64,000 bases of DNA from Candidatus Kuenenia hertensis. GTDB lineage: Bacteria > Planctomycetota > Brocadiia > Brocadiales > Brocadiaceae. The stretch lies in contig SOET01000019.1 in the NCBI GenBank assembly GCA_021646465.1, positions 1-64,000 of the forward strand. Reading direction: 5' to 3'. Both the position numbers and the translations under genes were made by a program. A model generated the notes under the pieces. It saw only the letters and a program-made list of their open reading frames with translations. It was not told the origin of the DNA and did not search any database. Of this stretch, positions 43,667-53,570 are shown in pieces (the stretch's first letter is position 1; every line of letters begins with the position of its first letter).

Positions 43667-44293
43667 ATGAAAAAAATTCATTTTATAGTATTATTAGCAA
43701 TAATTCTCTTACAAATAAGATGTGGAACCTTCAAACAAAAAATTGATGTGAAAGAAGCGGCGCCGGAAAGTAAAAAAGAAAAAATCGACATAATAGAAGT
43801 AATACCTGTAAACGGAAAAGAAAAAATCTCCCCGAATGAAAAGATAGCAAATGAATTGTGGTACTATATAGGAAATAAAATTTGTCAAAACAACTGGAAG
43901 ATGTGGCCGGGAAAAACGGCTTTTTATGAAGGAGAAGAAAAGGAACACCATGGTAGTTTGTCAACAACGTATGTAAATGATATTGCGTATGAAGTAATTG
44001 AAAACAAGAAAGGATTAATGCCCCCCGGGGCAACGATTGTTAAAGAAAACTATACGGCGGATAAAGCCCTTGAATCAATAACTGTAATGCATAAGGCAGA
44101 AGGTTTTCACCCTGATACAAACGATTGGTTTTGGATTAAATTTGAACCGAATGGTAAAGTTATTGCTATGGTTACTAACAATGGTGATACAACCTTATCT
44201 GATAAGGTTGCAGAATGTATCGGATGTCACAAGAAACAGATTGACAATGACTACATTTTTACCAGTCCATTGAAAAAAAAGTACGTATATTAA
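43667..44293 (+). CDS. Cytochrome P460-like heme protein
   Basis: The ATG at 43667 has AGAGAG upstream and starts a signal sequence ('IHFIVLLAIILLQIRC'); the Cys may act as a lipid anchor, although the lipobox is imperfect. After a charged spacer comes a P460-type domain (about 70-205) with a single C-terminal heme site, 'KVAECIGCHKKQ'. Cytochromes P460 oxidise hydroxylamine using a heme cross-linked to Lys; others are simple c-type carriers. The 'WFWIKFEPNGKVIA' block before the heme is typical. It ends inside the 3' end of the convergent ATP-grasp gene (35-base tail-to-tail overlap). A role in nitrogen-oxide chemistry is likely but unproven. Confidence 0.75.
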   Translation: MKKIHFIVLLAIILLQIRCGTFKQKIDVKEAAPESKKEKIDIIEVIPVNGKEKISPNEKIANELWYYIGNKICQNNWKMWPGKTAFYEGEEKEHHGSLSTTYVNDIAYEVIENKKGLMPPGATIVKENYTADKALESITVMHKAEGFHPDTNDWFWIKFEPNGKVIAMVTNNGDTTLSDKVAECIGCHKKQIDNDYIFTSPLKKKYVY

Positions 44294-45257
44294 TTTTATG
44301 GGGCGAAATGTTTTGTGCGCCAAAATTTTTTTGTGCAAAGGATATGCGTTCGTCTATATTCTTCAGACCCCTATAGTGTTGTTCAACTAATTTGAGACGT
44401 TGTAACAATCCCGTGCGATTCGCTATTTGAATATTGAGCCCAGGCCGTGCATTTACCTCTAAAAGCAAAGGCCCTTTTTCCTTATCGAAAACGATGTCAA
44501 CTCCCAGGTAGCCCAATCCCGTGAGTTCATAACAAGTTGACGCCAATTTTAATAAAATTTCCCATTTTGGGATTTTTATATCTGTCACTGATATCCCTGT
44601 ATCCGGATGTTCTATAATAATATCATTCTTCCACACACCTGTGAGTGTTACACCTTTGGCTATATCAATGCCGACGCCAATTGCACCTCTATGCAAGTTA
44701 GCCTTTCCATCTGACATACGTGTTGGAAGGCGTACCATGGACATTACCGGTACCCCCAAAAGTACGACAATGCGTATATCGGGCATACCCTGGTAGCTGA
44801 TATTTTCAAATAAAGGATGAAGTTGTACGCGATATTCAATCATCGCTTTATCCGGTTGTCCGCCTAAACTGTATATACCACTGAGAATATCGGAAACATG
44901 ATTATTTAATTCTTCTTTGCTCATTAACAGACCATTCAACTTTCTGTACATATCTTTGTAATGGCCGGACATAATTAAAACACCATTACCCCCGCTCCCA
45001 TGAGAAGGTTTAATCACAAAATCAGGATATTGTTTAAAAAGTGTATGCATATCACGAATTTGATGGTGTGTTGCAACGATCCCATACAATTCGGGTACTG
45101 CAATACCAGCCTTTATAGCAAGTTGTTTGGTAAGCAGTTTATCATCAACCAAAGAATACAATCGCCGGGGATTATACATTAACGTATACCAGGTGTTGCG
45201 GCGATTTACTCCCATCACACCCATTTTGCGGAGGCGTTTTATAAGCCTGAAATTCAT
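44259..45257 (-). CDS. RimK-like ATP-grasp ligase (alpha-L-glutamate ligase-like)
   Basis: This 332-residue protein has an ATP-grasp fold: 'DFVIKPSHGSGGNGVLIMSG' as the ATP-binding glycine loop, and 'YLGVDIVFDKEKGPLLLEVN' with 'ARPGLNIQIAN' carrying the Mg-binding Glu and Asn. It belongs to the RimK-like group that is paired with an inactive-transglutaminase/7TM protein. That gene is 2 bases upstream here. The pair is thought to modify a peptide or protein with amino acids, but the substrate is unknown. No signal peptide is visible. Confidence 0.85.
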   Translation of the reverse strand: MNFRLIKRLRKMGVMGVNRRNTWYTLMYNPRRLYSLVDDKLLTKQLAIKAGIAVPELYGIVATHHQIRDMHTLFKQYPDFVIKPSHGSGGNGVLIMSGHYKDMYRKLNGLLMSKEELNNHVSDILSGIYSLGGQPDKAMIEYRVQLHPLFENISYQGMPDIRIVVLLGVPVMSMVRLPTRMSDGKANLHRGAIGVGIDIAKGVTLTGVWKNDIIIEHPDTGISVTDIKIPKWEILLKLASTCYELTGLGYLGVDIVFDKEKGPLLLEVNARPGLNIQIANRTGLLQRLKLVEQHYRGLKNIDERISFAQKNFGAQNISPHKINIRTFFSMDW

Positions 45258-45259
45258 GA

Positions 45260-46783
45260 TCAGTCGTTAACCAGTTCTTTGAAACGAAAAAGCTCAAATA
45301 ATCTATATCCTGAATAACGGCCCAAAATTAAGGTACTGGCCAGTATTATGAAGAGTATTTCAGGAAATATGAACGTTACGTGTTTCACATATGTATTGAA
45401 CATAAAAAAATAAGCTAATGCCGCGGCTGCCAAACTCCAAATTCCCCTCCGGATAGCCACACTAGCTCCTCGTTCTTCCCATATAATGGACATTCGTTCA
45501 ATGGTCATTGTCAAAATGACCATAGGAAATATAGCAACATATAATCCATGCTCGATACCAAGTTTTTGAAATAAAATACTAAGTACTGCCATAGACAAGA
45601 TAACGACAGTGAGTACGAAAGTCAGACGTGGAACCACCAGTATTTTAAAATATTCAAGATACAAGCGTATGGCTAATCCAATAGCGGCTAGTAAACTGAA
45701 TAATATGATACCCCAAAGCAAATGAGTTTCACGGAAGGAAAGCGCAATAAGTATTGGCATAAATGTGCCAAATGTCTCAATACCTATAATATTGCGTAAA
45801 AAGACAATTAAAAAAGCACCCACCGGAATAAGAAACAACATATGATAAACTATCTGGGTATGGATAGGCAGACTAAATAGGGAAAAATCCAGCAACCATG
45901 GGTTAATAATTTCTCCCCGTTTAATGGCTGCATTGATAGCTTCCCGCTGCTTAAGACCCACAGAGATATTTACGTGAAGATTATTTCCACCGGCTAATTG
46001 GACTAAAGGATCATTTCCCCTCCACCATGCAAAATAATCGTCAGGTATTCCTGGTTTTGCCAAAAAGGGGCCATATGATTTCCAGGTGTAATTAGTATAT
46101 ACTTCCAGCCATTGTATCAGTTTAGCTTCCTTGACCAATTCTTTTAATTCGATACCATTCACGATCCGTGCATGAATGTCAGAGAGGGCGAGTATTTGTG
46201 TGATTAATTCTAATTTTCGTTCGATAGAATACTGTTCACCTAAAAGCACCTCAACATTTTTATCGTGCTGAAGGTTATTGAAACGCTTGAGTAACTCTAC
46301 CACCAGGGAATCAATATCTGCAGATCGTGCCTGCACATCAGAAAGCAGGGCTTCGGCTGCTAAAAGGCGGTGTCCTTCAAATCCGTGTTGCTTTAATTGT
46401 GACGGAGGTGAATAATCCAGAAACTTTTTGAATTTTATTTTATTGACTTCAACAATATAGTATAAATCCTGACGTCCTTCGGCTCTATTTATCCCCCATA
46501 TTGCCTGACGATTTGTGTTAACGGTTGAGGTGGAGAGGCCATAGCCTTTAGAAACAAAATTTTCAGACAATATGAGAAAGTTTTGGGTATTTTGAGGAAT
46601 AAAAAATGAAATCTTGGCAGGCTCATTCTGTGCATCAAAGGTAATGTGAGCCTCAACATTCCATATATCAACTTCGCTACCTTCACTTAAAGGGAACCCC
46701 AAAACATAAAATTTGTAAAAAAACAATCCGAAACCAATAGTATACAAGCTAAATAATAAAAGATAGAATTGAAATTTACGCAT
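45260..46783 (-). CDS. Inactive transglutaminase fused to 7TM domain
   Basis: This 507-residue protein has an N-terminal membrane helix (about 5-28), a periplasmic transglutaminase-like domain (about 40-260) and a C-terminal seven-helix region (about 305-490: 'HMLFLIPVGAFLIVFLRNII', 'LLWGIILFSLLAAIGLAIRL', 'VLTVVILSMAVLSILFQKLG'). The transglutaminase part lacks a recognisable Cys-His-Asp triad, in line with the known inactive group. It is directly upstream of its usual ATP-grasp partner. Its role is not established; a membrane sensor or scaffold for the ligase is a guess. Confidence 0.85.
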   Translation of the reverse strand: MRKFQFYLLLFSLYTIGFGLFFYKFYVLGFPLSEGSEVDIWNVEAHITFDAQNEPAKISFFIPQNTQNFLILSENFVSKGYGLSTSTVNTNRQAIWGINRAEGRQDLYYIVEVNKIKFKKFLDYSPPSQLKQHGFEGHRLLAAEALLSDVQARSADIDSLVVELLKRFNNLQHDKNVEVLLGEQYSIERKLELITQILALSDIHARIVNGIELKELVKEAKLIQWLEVYTNYTWKSYGPFLAKPGIPDDYFAWWRGNDPLVQLAGGNNLHVNISVGLKQREAINAAIKRGEIINPWLLDFSLFSLPIHTQIVYHMLFLIPVGAFLIVFLRNIIGIETFGTFMPILIALSFRETHLLWGIILFSLLAAIGLAIRLYLEYFKILVVPRLTFVLTVVILSMAVLSILFQKLGIEHGLYVAIFPMVILTMTIERMSIIWEERGASVAIRRGIWSLAAAALAYFFMFNTYVKHVTFIFPEILFIILASTLILGRYSGYRLFELFRFKELVND

Positions 46784-47189
46784 TTTGTACTATATTTTGC
46801 TTTCGGCGCTTTTTGAAGTGGAGTACAGGAAATTAAGCCGGTAACGATCTCATCTATGATCAAATCCTTCTTATTTTAACAAGTAGTTTCTTCAGGAAAG
46901 AATTACAAAGTAGATGTGCTGTAATAGTATGATATCTTAAGAATGATAAAACACATCCATAGGCAAAGGATGCATTTATCATACTATCTGTTATAAAATC
47001 AGCAATACCTACTTTTAGGTGTTTTTACAAAAGCCAGTTTGTTGCGAAGCATCAATTTCTTAAATCGTATCGTTTAAAAAACTATGGGATCAATGTAATC
47101 CGTTAGCCCGAAATGCGAGATTATTGACTAAACAGTTCATATGAGAGGATACAAAAATTATGGGACGTGAAATAATTAAAGGAAAAAAC
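46784..47189. other. Gap between rho and the 7TM gene
   Basis: This AT-rich gap has one imperfect inverted repeat at about 46942-46981 (ATGATAAAACACATCC / GGATGCATTTATCAT) that could end rho transcripts on the minus strand. No gene or aptamer was found. Confidence 0.45.
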
Positions 47190-48521
47190 TCAGGTAATAT
47201 TCATCGTCATTAAAAATTCTGCATTCGTTTTTGTTTTTGAAAGCCGGTTTTTTAACAATTCCATTGCCTCTATAGGGTTCATTTCGTTAAGCACTTTCCT
47301 GAGAATCCACATACGTTTAATTTCTTCAGCGTTTACTATCAACTCTTCTTTTCGTGTGCCCGAACGGGTAATGTCTATTGCAGGAAACAATCTTCGATCC
47401 GCTAATTTTCTGTCAAGATGGAGTTCCATATTGCCCGTACCCTTGAATTCCTCAAAAATTACTTCATCCATCCTGCTCCCTGTATCCACAAGCGCGGTTG
47501 CAATGATGGTAAGACTGCCTCCTTCTTCGATGTTTCTTGCAGCGCCAAAAAATCTTTTCGGTTTCTGAAGGGCGCTTGCATCAACACCTCCCGACAGTAT
47601 TTTTCCGCTGTGTGGCACCTCTGTATTATACGCCCTGGCCAATCTCGTAATGGAATCAAGCAATACAACGACATCTTTGCCATATTCCACCATGCGTTTT
47701 GCCTTTTCAATGACCATTTCCGCAACCTGAATATGTCTGCTTGCAGGCTCATCGAAGGTAGAGCCAATGACCTCCGCATCAACAGATCTATCCATATCCG
47801 TAACTTCTTCAGGTCTTTCATCTATGAGCAGGATAATTAAAAACGTTTCAGGATGATTTTTTGTAATACTGTTCGCTATTTTCTGAAGCAATACGGTTTT
47901 TCCCGTCCGGGGCGGCGCTACGATTAGTCCCCTCTGGCCTTTACCGATGGGGGTAACAAGATCCATAATTCTTGTTTCAAGTTCACCAGGATCTTTTTCC
48001 AAAAAGATCCTTTCCGCCGGGTGCAGGGGGGTCAGGTCATCAAAAACAACCTTGTCTCCCATAATTTCCGGATTTTCAAAATTTATCGCCTCTACACGCA
48101 ATAATGCAAAATATCGCTCAGAATCTTTTGGAGGCCTTATTTGTCCGGACACAACAGCGCCGGTACGAATACCAAAACGACGTATCTGCGAAGGTGAAAT
48201 ATAAATATCATCCGGGCAAGGGAGGTAATTATAGTCCGGCGAACGCAGAAACCCAAAACCTTCCGGAAGTACCTCTACGACCCCTTCTCCATACATCAAC
48301 CCGTTTTGATTTACTCGTTCCTTCAGAATTTTAAAGATCAATTCTTGTTTCTTCAATCCCGTATATTCTTTGAGTCCTTCTTTCTTTGCAATTTCCTGCA
48401 ATTCCTTGATTGTCTTCTTTTGCAGCTCAGTTATGTGCATTTTTCCACGTTTAATTTCTTCATATTTTTCATTTGTTTCTTTATCTATCACGACTGCTTC
48501 TTTTTTACCGTTTGCGGCCAT
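47190..48521 (-). CDS. rho: Transcription termination factor Rho
   Basis: This 443-residue hexameric RNA helicase ends transcription. It has an N-terminal Rho_N helix bundle (about 30-75, '[20 protein letters not shown]'), an RNA-binding cold-shock-like domain with '[20 protein letters not shown]' (about 78-150), and the ATPase domain with Walker A '[16 protein letters not shown]', Walker B '[17 protein letters not shown]' and the Q/R-loops '[20 protein letters not shown]'. It is 26 bases downstream of coaE and probably in one operon with polA-coaE. Its length is normal, with only a short charged N-terminal extension. Confidence 0.97.
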   Translation of the reverse strand: MAANGKKEAVVIDKETNEKYEEIKRGKMHITELQKKTIKELQEIAKKEGLKEYTGLKKQELIFKILKERVNQNGLMYGEGVVEVLPEGFGFLRSPDYNYLPCPDDIYISPSQIRRFGIRTGAVVSGQIRPPKDSERYFALLRVEAINFENPEIMGDKVVFDDLTPLHPAERIFLEKDPGELETRIMDLVTPIGKGQRGLIVAPPRTGKTVLLQKIANSITKNHPETFLIILLIDERPEEVTDMDRSVDAEVIGSTFDEPASRHIQVAEMVIEKAKRMVEYGKDVVVLLDSITRLARAYNTEVPHSGKILSGGVDASALQKPKRFFGAARNIEEGGSLTIIATALVDTGSRMDEVIFEEFKGTGNMELHLDRKLADRRLFPAIDITRSGTRKEELIVNAEEIKRMWILRKVLNEMNPIEAMELLKNRLSKTKTNAEFLMTMNIT

Positions 48522-48547
48522 ATGCGCTTTCTCCTTACCTTTTAAAA

Positions 48548-49159
48548 TTATTTATCCTCTATGTAGAGTTGCCAAAATTTTTTGACTTGCAGAAATGCAT
48601 TATCAACTGAAAAATTATTATCAATAATATAATCCGCCTTATTTTTCTTCTCTTCCAAATCCATCTGAAAAGACTCTCTTCTTTCCAGTTCTCCTTCTCT
48701 CCAATGCCTGGCAATTTGACTTCTCTTTACCCGTTGGTCTTTCCCTGCATTTACGAAAACAATATAATCACATATCACAGAAAGCCCTGATTCTTCTAAT
48801 AAGGCAGCATCAATAACGATAGAATGCCGCCGTCCACGATGTTCCACAGCATCAATTTTTGCATATATCTGTTTTATAACGATGGGATGTAATATCGAGC
48901 ATAAATTATCCAGGGAGTCCTTATTCTGAAAAACAATTGCTGCCAGTTGATTACGATCTATTTCTCCGTAATTATCTTTCACCGCCTGTCCGAATATGTC
49001 TATTATTTTTTTTTTAACGTCGTCCCGTAAAAACAATCTGTGGCACATCTCGTCAGCGTCAATGTGTTCGGCTCCCATTGAAGCCAGCATACGGGTAATG
49101 GTGCTTTTTCCGCTGGAAATACCACCTGTTATGCCAATAATTTTCGGTTTATTGCTCAT
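48548..49159 (-). CDS. coaE: Dephospho-CoA kinase
   Basis: This 203-residue enzyme does the last step of coenzyme A synthesis: ATP-dependent phosphorylation of dephospho-CoA. The P-loop is '[20 protein letters not shown]' at the N-terminus, followed by '[12 protein letters not shown]' (the catalytic Asp region) and '[12 protein letters not shown]'. Its ATG overlaps the polA stop by 4 bases, and rho follows by 26 bases. CoaE beside PolA is a frequent arrangement in bacteria. No unusual feature was found. Confidence 0.95.
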   Translation of the reverse strand: MSNKPKIIGITGGISSGKSTITRMLASMGAEHIDADEMCHRLFLRDDVKKKIIDIFGQAVKDNYGEIDRNQLAAIVFQNKDSLDNLCSILHPIVIKQIYAKIDAVEHRGRRHSIVIDAALLEESGLSVICDYIVFVNAGKDQRVKRSQIARHWREGELERRESFQMDLEEKKNKADYIIDNNFSVDNAFLQVKKFWQLYIEDK

Positions 49160-51822
49160 TGTGTTTCCATCCAGTTTTTCCCTGTCTTGATATTTACTTT
49201 AACCGGAACCTTAAGCGTAACCGCATGCCCCATTTCTTCCTGCACCATTATACGGGTATGCTCCAATGTCTTTTCCTTCACTTCAAAAAGCAGTTCATCA
49301 TGTATCTGCAATAGCATACGCGCTTCATAATCCAGACTTTTTAATTTTGCATACACATTGTTCATGGCAACCTTTATCAAATCAGCGGCTGAGCCTTGAA
49401 TTATAGTGTTTATTGCGATACGTTCTGCAAGGTTTCTTAACCGTGTATTCCTGGAATTAATATCAGGAACGGTGCGTTTTCGATGAAAGAGTGTTGTAAC
49501 AAACCCTGTCTTTTTCGCCTCTTCGACTACCTTATTTCTGAAATCCTGTACCCCTTGATACAAACTGAAATAGGCGTCGATAAAATCTTTTGCGTCTTTT
49601 AATGAAAGCCCGGTATCCCGTGAAAGTCCAAATTCATTAAGGCCATAGATAATGCCAAAATTAATTGCTTTCGCATTACGTCTCATTTCTGCCGTTACGT
49701 TTTGCAGAGGGACATTGTAAATCGCAGCAGCCACTGCTGAGTGGATATCCAAATCCTCTCTAAACGCTTCAATCAGAGCCTTGTCTTCAGAAAAATGAGC
49801 AAGTATCCGTAACTCTATTTGTGAGTAATCTGCCGACAAAAATACCGAATGCTCTTCAGAAGGGATAAATGCCCTGCGAATTTGCCTGCCAATCTCTGTT
49901 CGGATCGGGATATTTTGCAGATTCGGTTCACTGCTGCTGAGACGGCCGGTTGCCGTTACTGTTTGATTAAATGTTGTATGAATTTTTCCTGTATCCTGAT
50001 TTAACAGATTCGGCAAGGCATCTGCATATGTGCTCTTAAGTTTCGTAAGCTGCCTGTATTCCAACACGAACTTTGGCAATGGATGCCGCCACGCAAGGGA
50101 CGCCAGCACGTTTGCGTCAGTTGATAAACCCGTTTTCGTTCGTCTTATTTTCGGTAATTGCAATTTATCAAAAAGGATCGATGCTAATTGTTTGTGAGAA
50201 CTAATATTAAACTCCTGCCCGGCAATATGGTAAATTTCTTTTTCGAGATGCTGTAATTTTACAAATAAATCACCGGACATTTGTTCAAAAAACCCGGCAT
50301 CGATGCAGATACCGTTCCATTCCATTTCCGCCAATACATAAATCAGAGGAATCTCTATTTCCTGTAGTAATTGCCATAATCCTTCTTTTTTTAACAGCGG
50401 TTCCATTAATTCAGCAAGGCGAAATGTTATGTCGGCATCCTGGCAGGCATATTGGCAAATCTCATCGACAGGTACTTTATCCATCGTTATCTGCTGTTTT
50501 CCGGAACCGATTAATTCAGAGATAATAATCGTTTTGTAAGACAGATATTCAAAAGCAATGTCATCAAGATTGTGGTTCCTTTTTATTGGATTAAGCAAAT
50601 AAGAAGCAATCATCGAATCGAAATAAATGCCTTTTAACACAACGTTGTGTTTTTTGAGTACAAGCAAATCATATTTAATGTTTTGGCCGATTTTCTTTTT
50701 GTTTTCGCCCTCCAGAATTTTTTTGATTTCCGGAAGAACACTATCCACGGTTAAATGTTTCGTATTTTCGGGTGCCATTAAAGGAATATAATATGCTTCC
50801 CGCTGGCGCCACGAAAACGAAAGCCCGACAATTTCCGCTTTCAGGGGATCAGTGCCGGTTGTTTCCAAATCAATAGCAAATACATCTTTTTTGCTTATCA
50901 GATCAAGAAACTCGCAAAATTTTTCGATGGTATCTATAAGATGATAGTGTGTCTCCTCTGTTTTTGCCGTAGCCACCATATCAGTAAGAAGAGTGTTAAA
51001 CCCAAAAGACCTGAATAATTTCTTAAGTTTTATGTTTTCCCCGGTATTTAACCTGCAGGATTCCATGTCCACGGTAACGGGAATATCGCTATAAAGTTCC
51101 AGAAGTTGTCTGGAAAACCGAGCCTGGTCACTGAATGACCGTAAATTCTCCTGCCTCTTCTTTCCGGAAATATGATCGATATTGGCAAGTACGGAGTCCA
51201 ACGACCCCCATTTTTTGACAAGTTCCAGGGCGGTTTTATTGCCAATACCCGGCACGCCCGGAATATTATCAGAAGCATCGCCCGCAAGGGCTAATACATC
51301 AACTACCTGATTTGGCATAATACCTTTTTCCTTTAATAGGACATCAGAATCAATCATTATCCCTTTTTTCGCATTCAGGATTTTTACCTTCGGGCTGATT
51401 AATTGTTCCAAATCCTTGTCAGAGGTTACAATCACAATTTCTATTTCTTTTTCCCTCAGGACTGTTACTAATGATCCAATTACATCGTCCGCCTCATACC
51501 CTTTTGCCGCGTAAATCGGAATGCCAAAAGCCCTGACAACTTTATAAATTAACGGAATTTGAACTTGCAAGTCCTCAGGAGTTTCCTTGCGGGTTGCTTT
51601 ATATTCACTATATTTTTGTTGTCTGTTGGTAGTATATTTTGTGTCAAATACTACCACCAAATATTCAGGGCGCTGTTCCCTCAGCAACTTCAGCAGCATC
51701 CTTGTAAAACCGTACACTGCATTTGCCGGTGTACCATCAGGCGTCGTTAGCTTTGCTGTAATAGCATAAAATGCCTGATAGCAATGCGAATGGCCATCTA
51801 TGATAAAAAACCGTTCTGGCAT
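49156..51822 (-). CDS. polA: DNA polymerase I
   Basis: This 888-residue enzyme has the full three-domain form. The 5'-3' nuclease domain spans about 1-290 ('IDGHSHCYQAFYAI', 'YEADDVIGSLV', 'VTSDKDLEQLI', 'GDASDNIPGVPGIGNKTA'). The 3'-5' proofreading domain spans about 300-490 and keeps the Asp-x-Glu site in 'FAIDLETTGTD'. The polymerase domain spans about 510-888, with motif A 'LSADYSQIELRILAHFS', motif B 'RRNAKAINFGIIYGLNEFGL' and motif C 'LLQIHDELLFEV'. It repairs and fills DNA during replication. It opens the polA-coaE-rho unit. Confidence 0.97.
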   Translation of the reverse strand: MPERFFIIDGHSHCYQAFYAITAKLTTPDGTPANAVYGFTRMLLKLLREQRPEYLVVVFDTKYTTNRQQKYSEYKATRKETPEDLQVQIPLIYKVVRAFGIPIYAAKGYEADDVIGSLVTVLREKEIEIVIVTSDKDLEQLISPKVKILNAKKGIMIDSDVLLKEKGIMPNQVVDVLALAGDASDNIPGVPGIGNKTALELVKKWGSLDSVLANIDHISGKKRQENLRSFSDQARFSRQLLELYSDIPVTVDMESCRLNTGENIKLKKLFRSFGFNTLLTDMVATAKTEETHYHLIDTIEKFCEFLDLISKKDVFAIDLETTGTDPLKAEIVGLSFSWRQREAYYIPLMAPENTKHLTVDSVLPEIKKILEGENKKKIGQNIKYDLLVLKKHNVVLKGIYFDSMIASYLLNPIKRNHNLDDIAFEYLSYKTIIISELIGSGKQQITMDKVPVDEICQYACQDADITFRLAELMEPLLKKEGLWQLLQEIEIPLIYVLAEMEWNGICIDAGFFEQMSGDLFVKLQHLEKEIYHIAGQEFNISSHKQLASILFDKLQLPKIRRTKTGLSTDANVLASLAWRHPLPKFVLEYRQLTKLKSTYADALPNLLNQDTGKIHTTFNQTVTATGRLSSSEPNLQNIPIRTEIGRQIRRAFIPSEEHSVFLSADYSQIELRILAHFSEDKALIEAFREDLDIHSAVAAAIYNVPLQNVTAEMRRNAKAINFGIIYGLNEFGLSRDTGLSLKDAKDFIDAYFSLYQGVQDFRNKVVEEAKKTGFVTTLFHRKRTVPDINSRNTRLRNLAERIAINTIIQGSAADLIKVAMNNVYAKLKSLDYEARMLLQIHDELLFEVKEKTLEHTRIMVQEEMGHAVTLKVPVKVNIKTGKNWMETQ

Positions 51823-52518
51823 CTTTGGTTAGTAATGTAATTTGGTTATACTTTGCAAAACCATGCGTGTCATTGTACATCAAAAGAATCATATTGATAT
51901 TTTACAAATATGACAGACAGAGTGATTGCCAGGTAAGATAATTAATGAGGGTATGCTGTATGCTCGTTACAATTATGTCTCTAAAAGTGGAAAAAAGAAT
52001 ATTTAACTTAAAAAACCAAACGTGATATTAAAAAACAACTATCGTATTGAAAAAAACGGAAAAATGCACAGACTGGAAAAGGATTTGATCTACCGCTATG
52101 CAAATTATGGATGGAATACCTTCTTTAATGCAACATAAAGAATGGTAACATTTAAAAATTTATTGTCAAGTCAAATATAAAAAATTAGTGAAACGTTGGG
52201 TAAGAAACGCCATCTACAGGTAATATAATTATCTCTATTTGTGGGGCGGGTTTCCAAACCCCCCGAATATTTATGGCAACATTGAAATTCCTTATATAAA
52301 TTTAATATTTGACAAAGCCGCCACATACCTACTATAATTTCTCAAATGAAGTCTTATATTAAGTCAAGTACTTACTGAAACTTACAAAACTATCACGTTA
52401 CCTCATTTGTCCTCGTTTTTTTATATATATTACATTCCTTAAAATATGTCAGGAAGATTTTCTGTAAAATTGTAGCCATGTCACTGTTTATCTTTATCTT
52501 CTCAGATCTATTAATATT
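51823..52518. other. Divergent region between polA and ispG
   Basis: This very AT-rich gap of about 700 bases holds the ispG promoter (52309-52338) and a small GC-rich hairpin at about 52238-52262 (GGGCGGGTTT / AAACCCCCC). No gene or structured RNA was recognised; the polA promoter should be in the left part but no good match was seen. Confidence 0.5.
52309..52338 (+). promoter_or_regulatory. Consensus sigma-70 promoter for ispG-dxr-rseP
   Basis: TTGACA (52309-52314) and TATAAT (52333-52338) are both perfect, with an 18-base spacer. The start of transcription would be about 52345, leaving a 5' leader of about 175 bases before ispG. Confidence 0.8.
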
Positions 52519-53568
52519 ATGATTAAAAGACGCAACACACGAACGGTTAATGTTGGTGGGGTATTGATAGGGGGAACCAGCCCTGTTTCTGTCCAAACCA
52601 TGACGAAAACCCACACAGAGGATATTGATGCGACCGTTAGGCAGATCAAAGTGCTGGAAGCTGTTGGTTGTAACATTGTACGAGTCGCAGTGCCCACAAT
52701 CGTTACCGCAAAATGTCTTGGTGCGATTAAACGGCAAATAAATATTCCCCTTGTTGCGGATATACACTTTGGACATCACCTTGCCCTTGAAGCCATTTCC
52801 CAGGGAGTTGATAAAATACGAATCAACCCCGGCAATATGAAAGACAAACAAAAGTTGGATGAAATAATAAAAACCGCAAAAGATAGGGGGGTTCCTATCC
52901 GTATAGGTGTTAATTCCGGTTCCATACGAGGGGAAGAAACGCATGAAGAATTGACGACATTAATGGTGAAAACTGTTCTGCGCTATTGCGAACACTTTGA
53001 ATCGCTGGGCTTTAAGGACATTGTATTGTCATTAAAAGCATCTGACGTACCGTCAACCCTGGAAGCATATCGTTCAATTGCAACACAGTGCGATTATCCT
53101 TTGCATTTGGGCGTTACTGCTGCCGGCCCGCCAAGCCTGGCGACGATTAAATCCGCAATAGGTATAGGGGTGCTACTTTCAGAGGGCATTGGCGATACGT
53201 TGCGGGTTTCTTATACCGGTGCTTCAGAACTTGAAATAGAGGCCGGCTATGACATACTTGAGGCGCTTGGGCTTCACAAAAGGCAGCGAACGGAGCTGAT
53301 TTCCTGTCCAACGTGTGGGAGGTGCGAAATCGACCTGGTAAAAATTGTCGAGCAGGTAAGACATCGCCTGCCAAACGACAAAAAGCATCTTCAAATAGCC
53401 ATCATGGGATGTATAGTGAATGGCCCCGGAGAAGCAAGGGAGGTTGATATCGGTATTGCCGGCGGCAAAGGTTTTGGATTTCTTTTCAAAAAGGGAGAAA
53501 AGGTAAGGAAAATCCCAGAAGATCGGATGGTGGATGAACTTTTGGAAGAAATTACCCTGATGAAATAA
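52519..53568 (+). CDS. ispG: 4-hydroxy-3-methylbut-2-enyl diphosphate synthase
   Basis: This 349-residue Fe-S enzyme catalyses the sixth step of the MEP isoprenoid pathway, converting MEcPP to HMBPP with electrons from ferredoxin or flavodoxin. The C-terminal cluster ligands are in 'ISCPTCGRCEIDL' and 'IMGCIVNGPGEARE'. The TIM-barrel start is 'GGTSPVSVQTMTKTHTEDID', followed by 'RVAVPT' and 'LVADIHFGHHLALEA'. It is the short bacterial form without the central insert of plant and chlamydial types. It starts an operon with dxr 2 bases downstream and rseP overlapping dxr. Confidence 0.97.
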   Translation: MIKRRNTRTVNVGGVLIGGTSPVSVQTMTKTHTEDIDATVRQIKVLEAVGCNIVRVAVPTIVTAKCLGAIKRQINIPLVADIHFGHHLALEAISQGVDKIRINPGNMKDKQKLDEIIKTAKDRGVPIRIGVNSGSIRGEETHEELTTLMVKTVLRYCEHFESLGFKDIVLSLKASDVPSTLEAYRSIATQCDYPLHLGVTAAGPPSLATIKSAIGIGVLLSEGIGDTLRVSYTGASELEIEAGYDILEALGLHKRQRTELISCPTCGRCEIDLVKIVEQVRHRLPNDKKHLQIAIMGCIVNGPGEAREVDIGIAGGKGFGFLFKKGEKVRKIPEDRMVDELLEEITLMK

Positions 53569-53570
53569 TA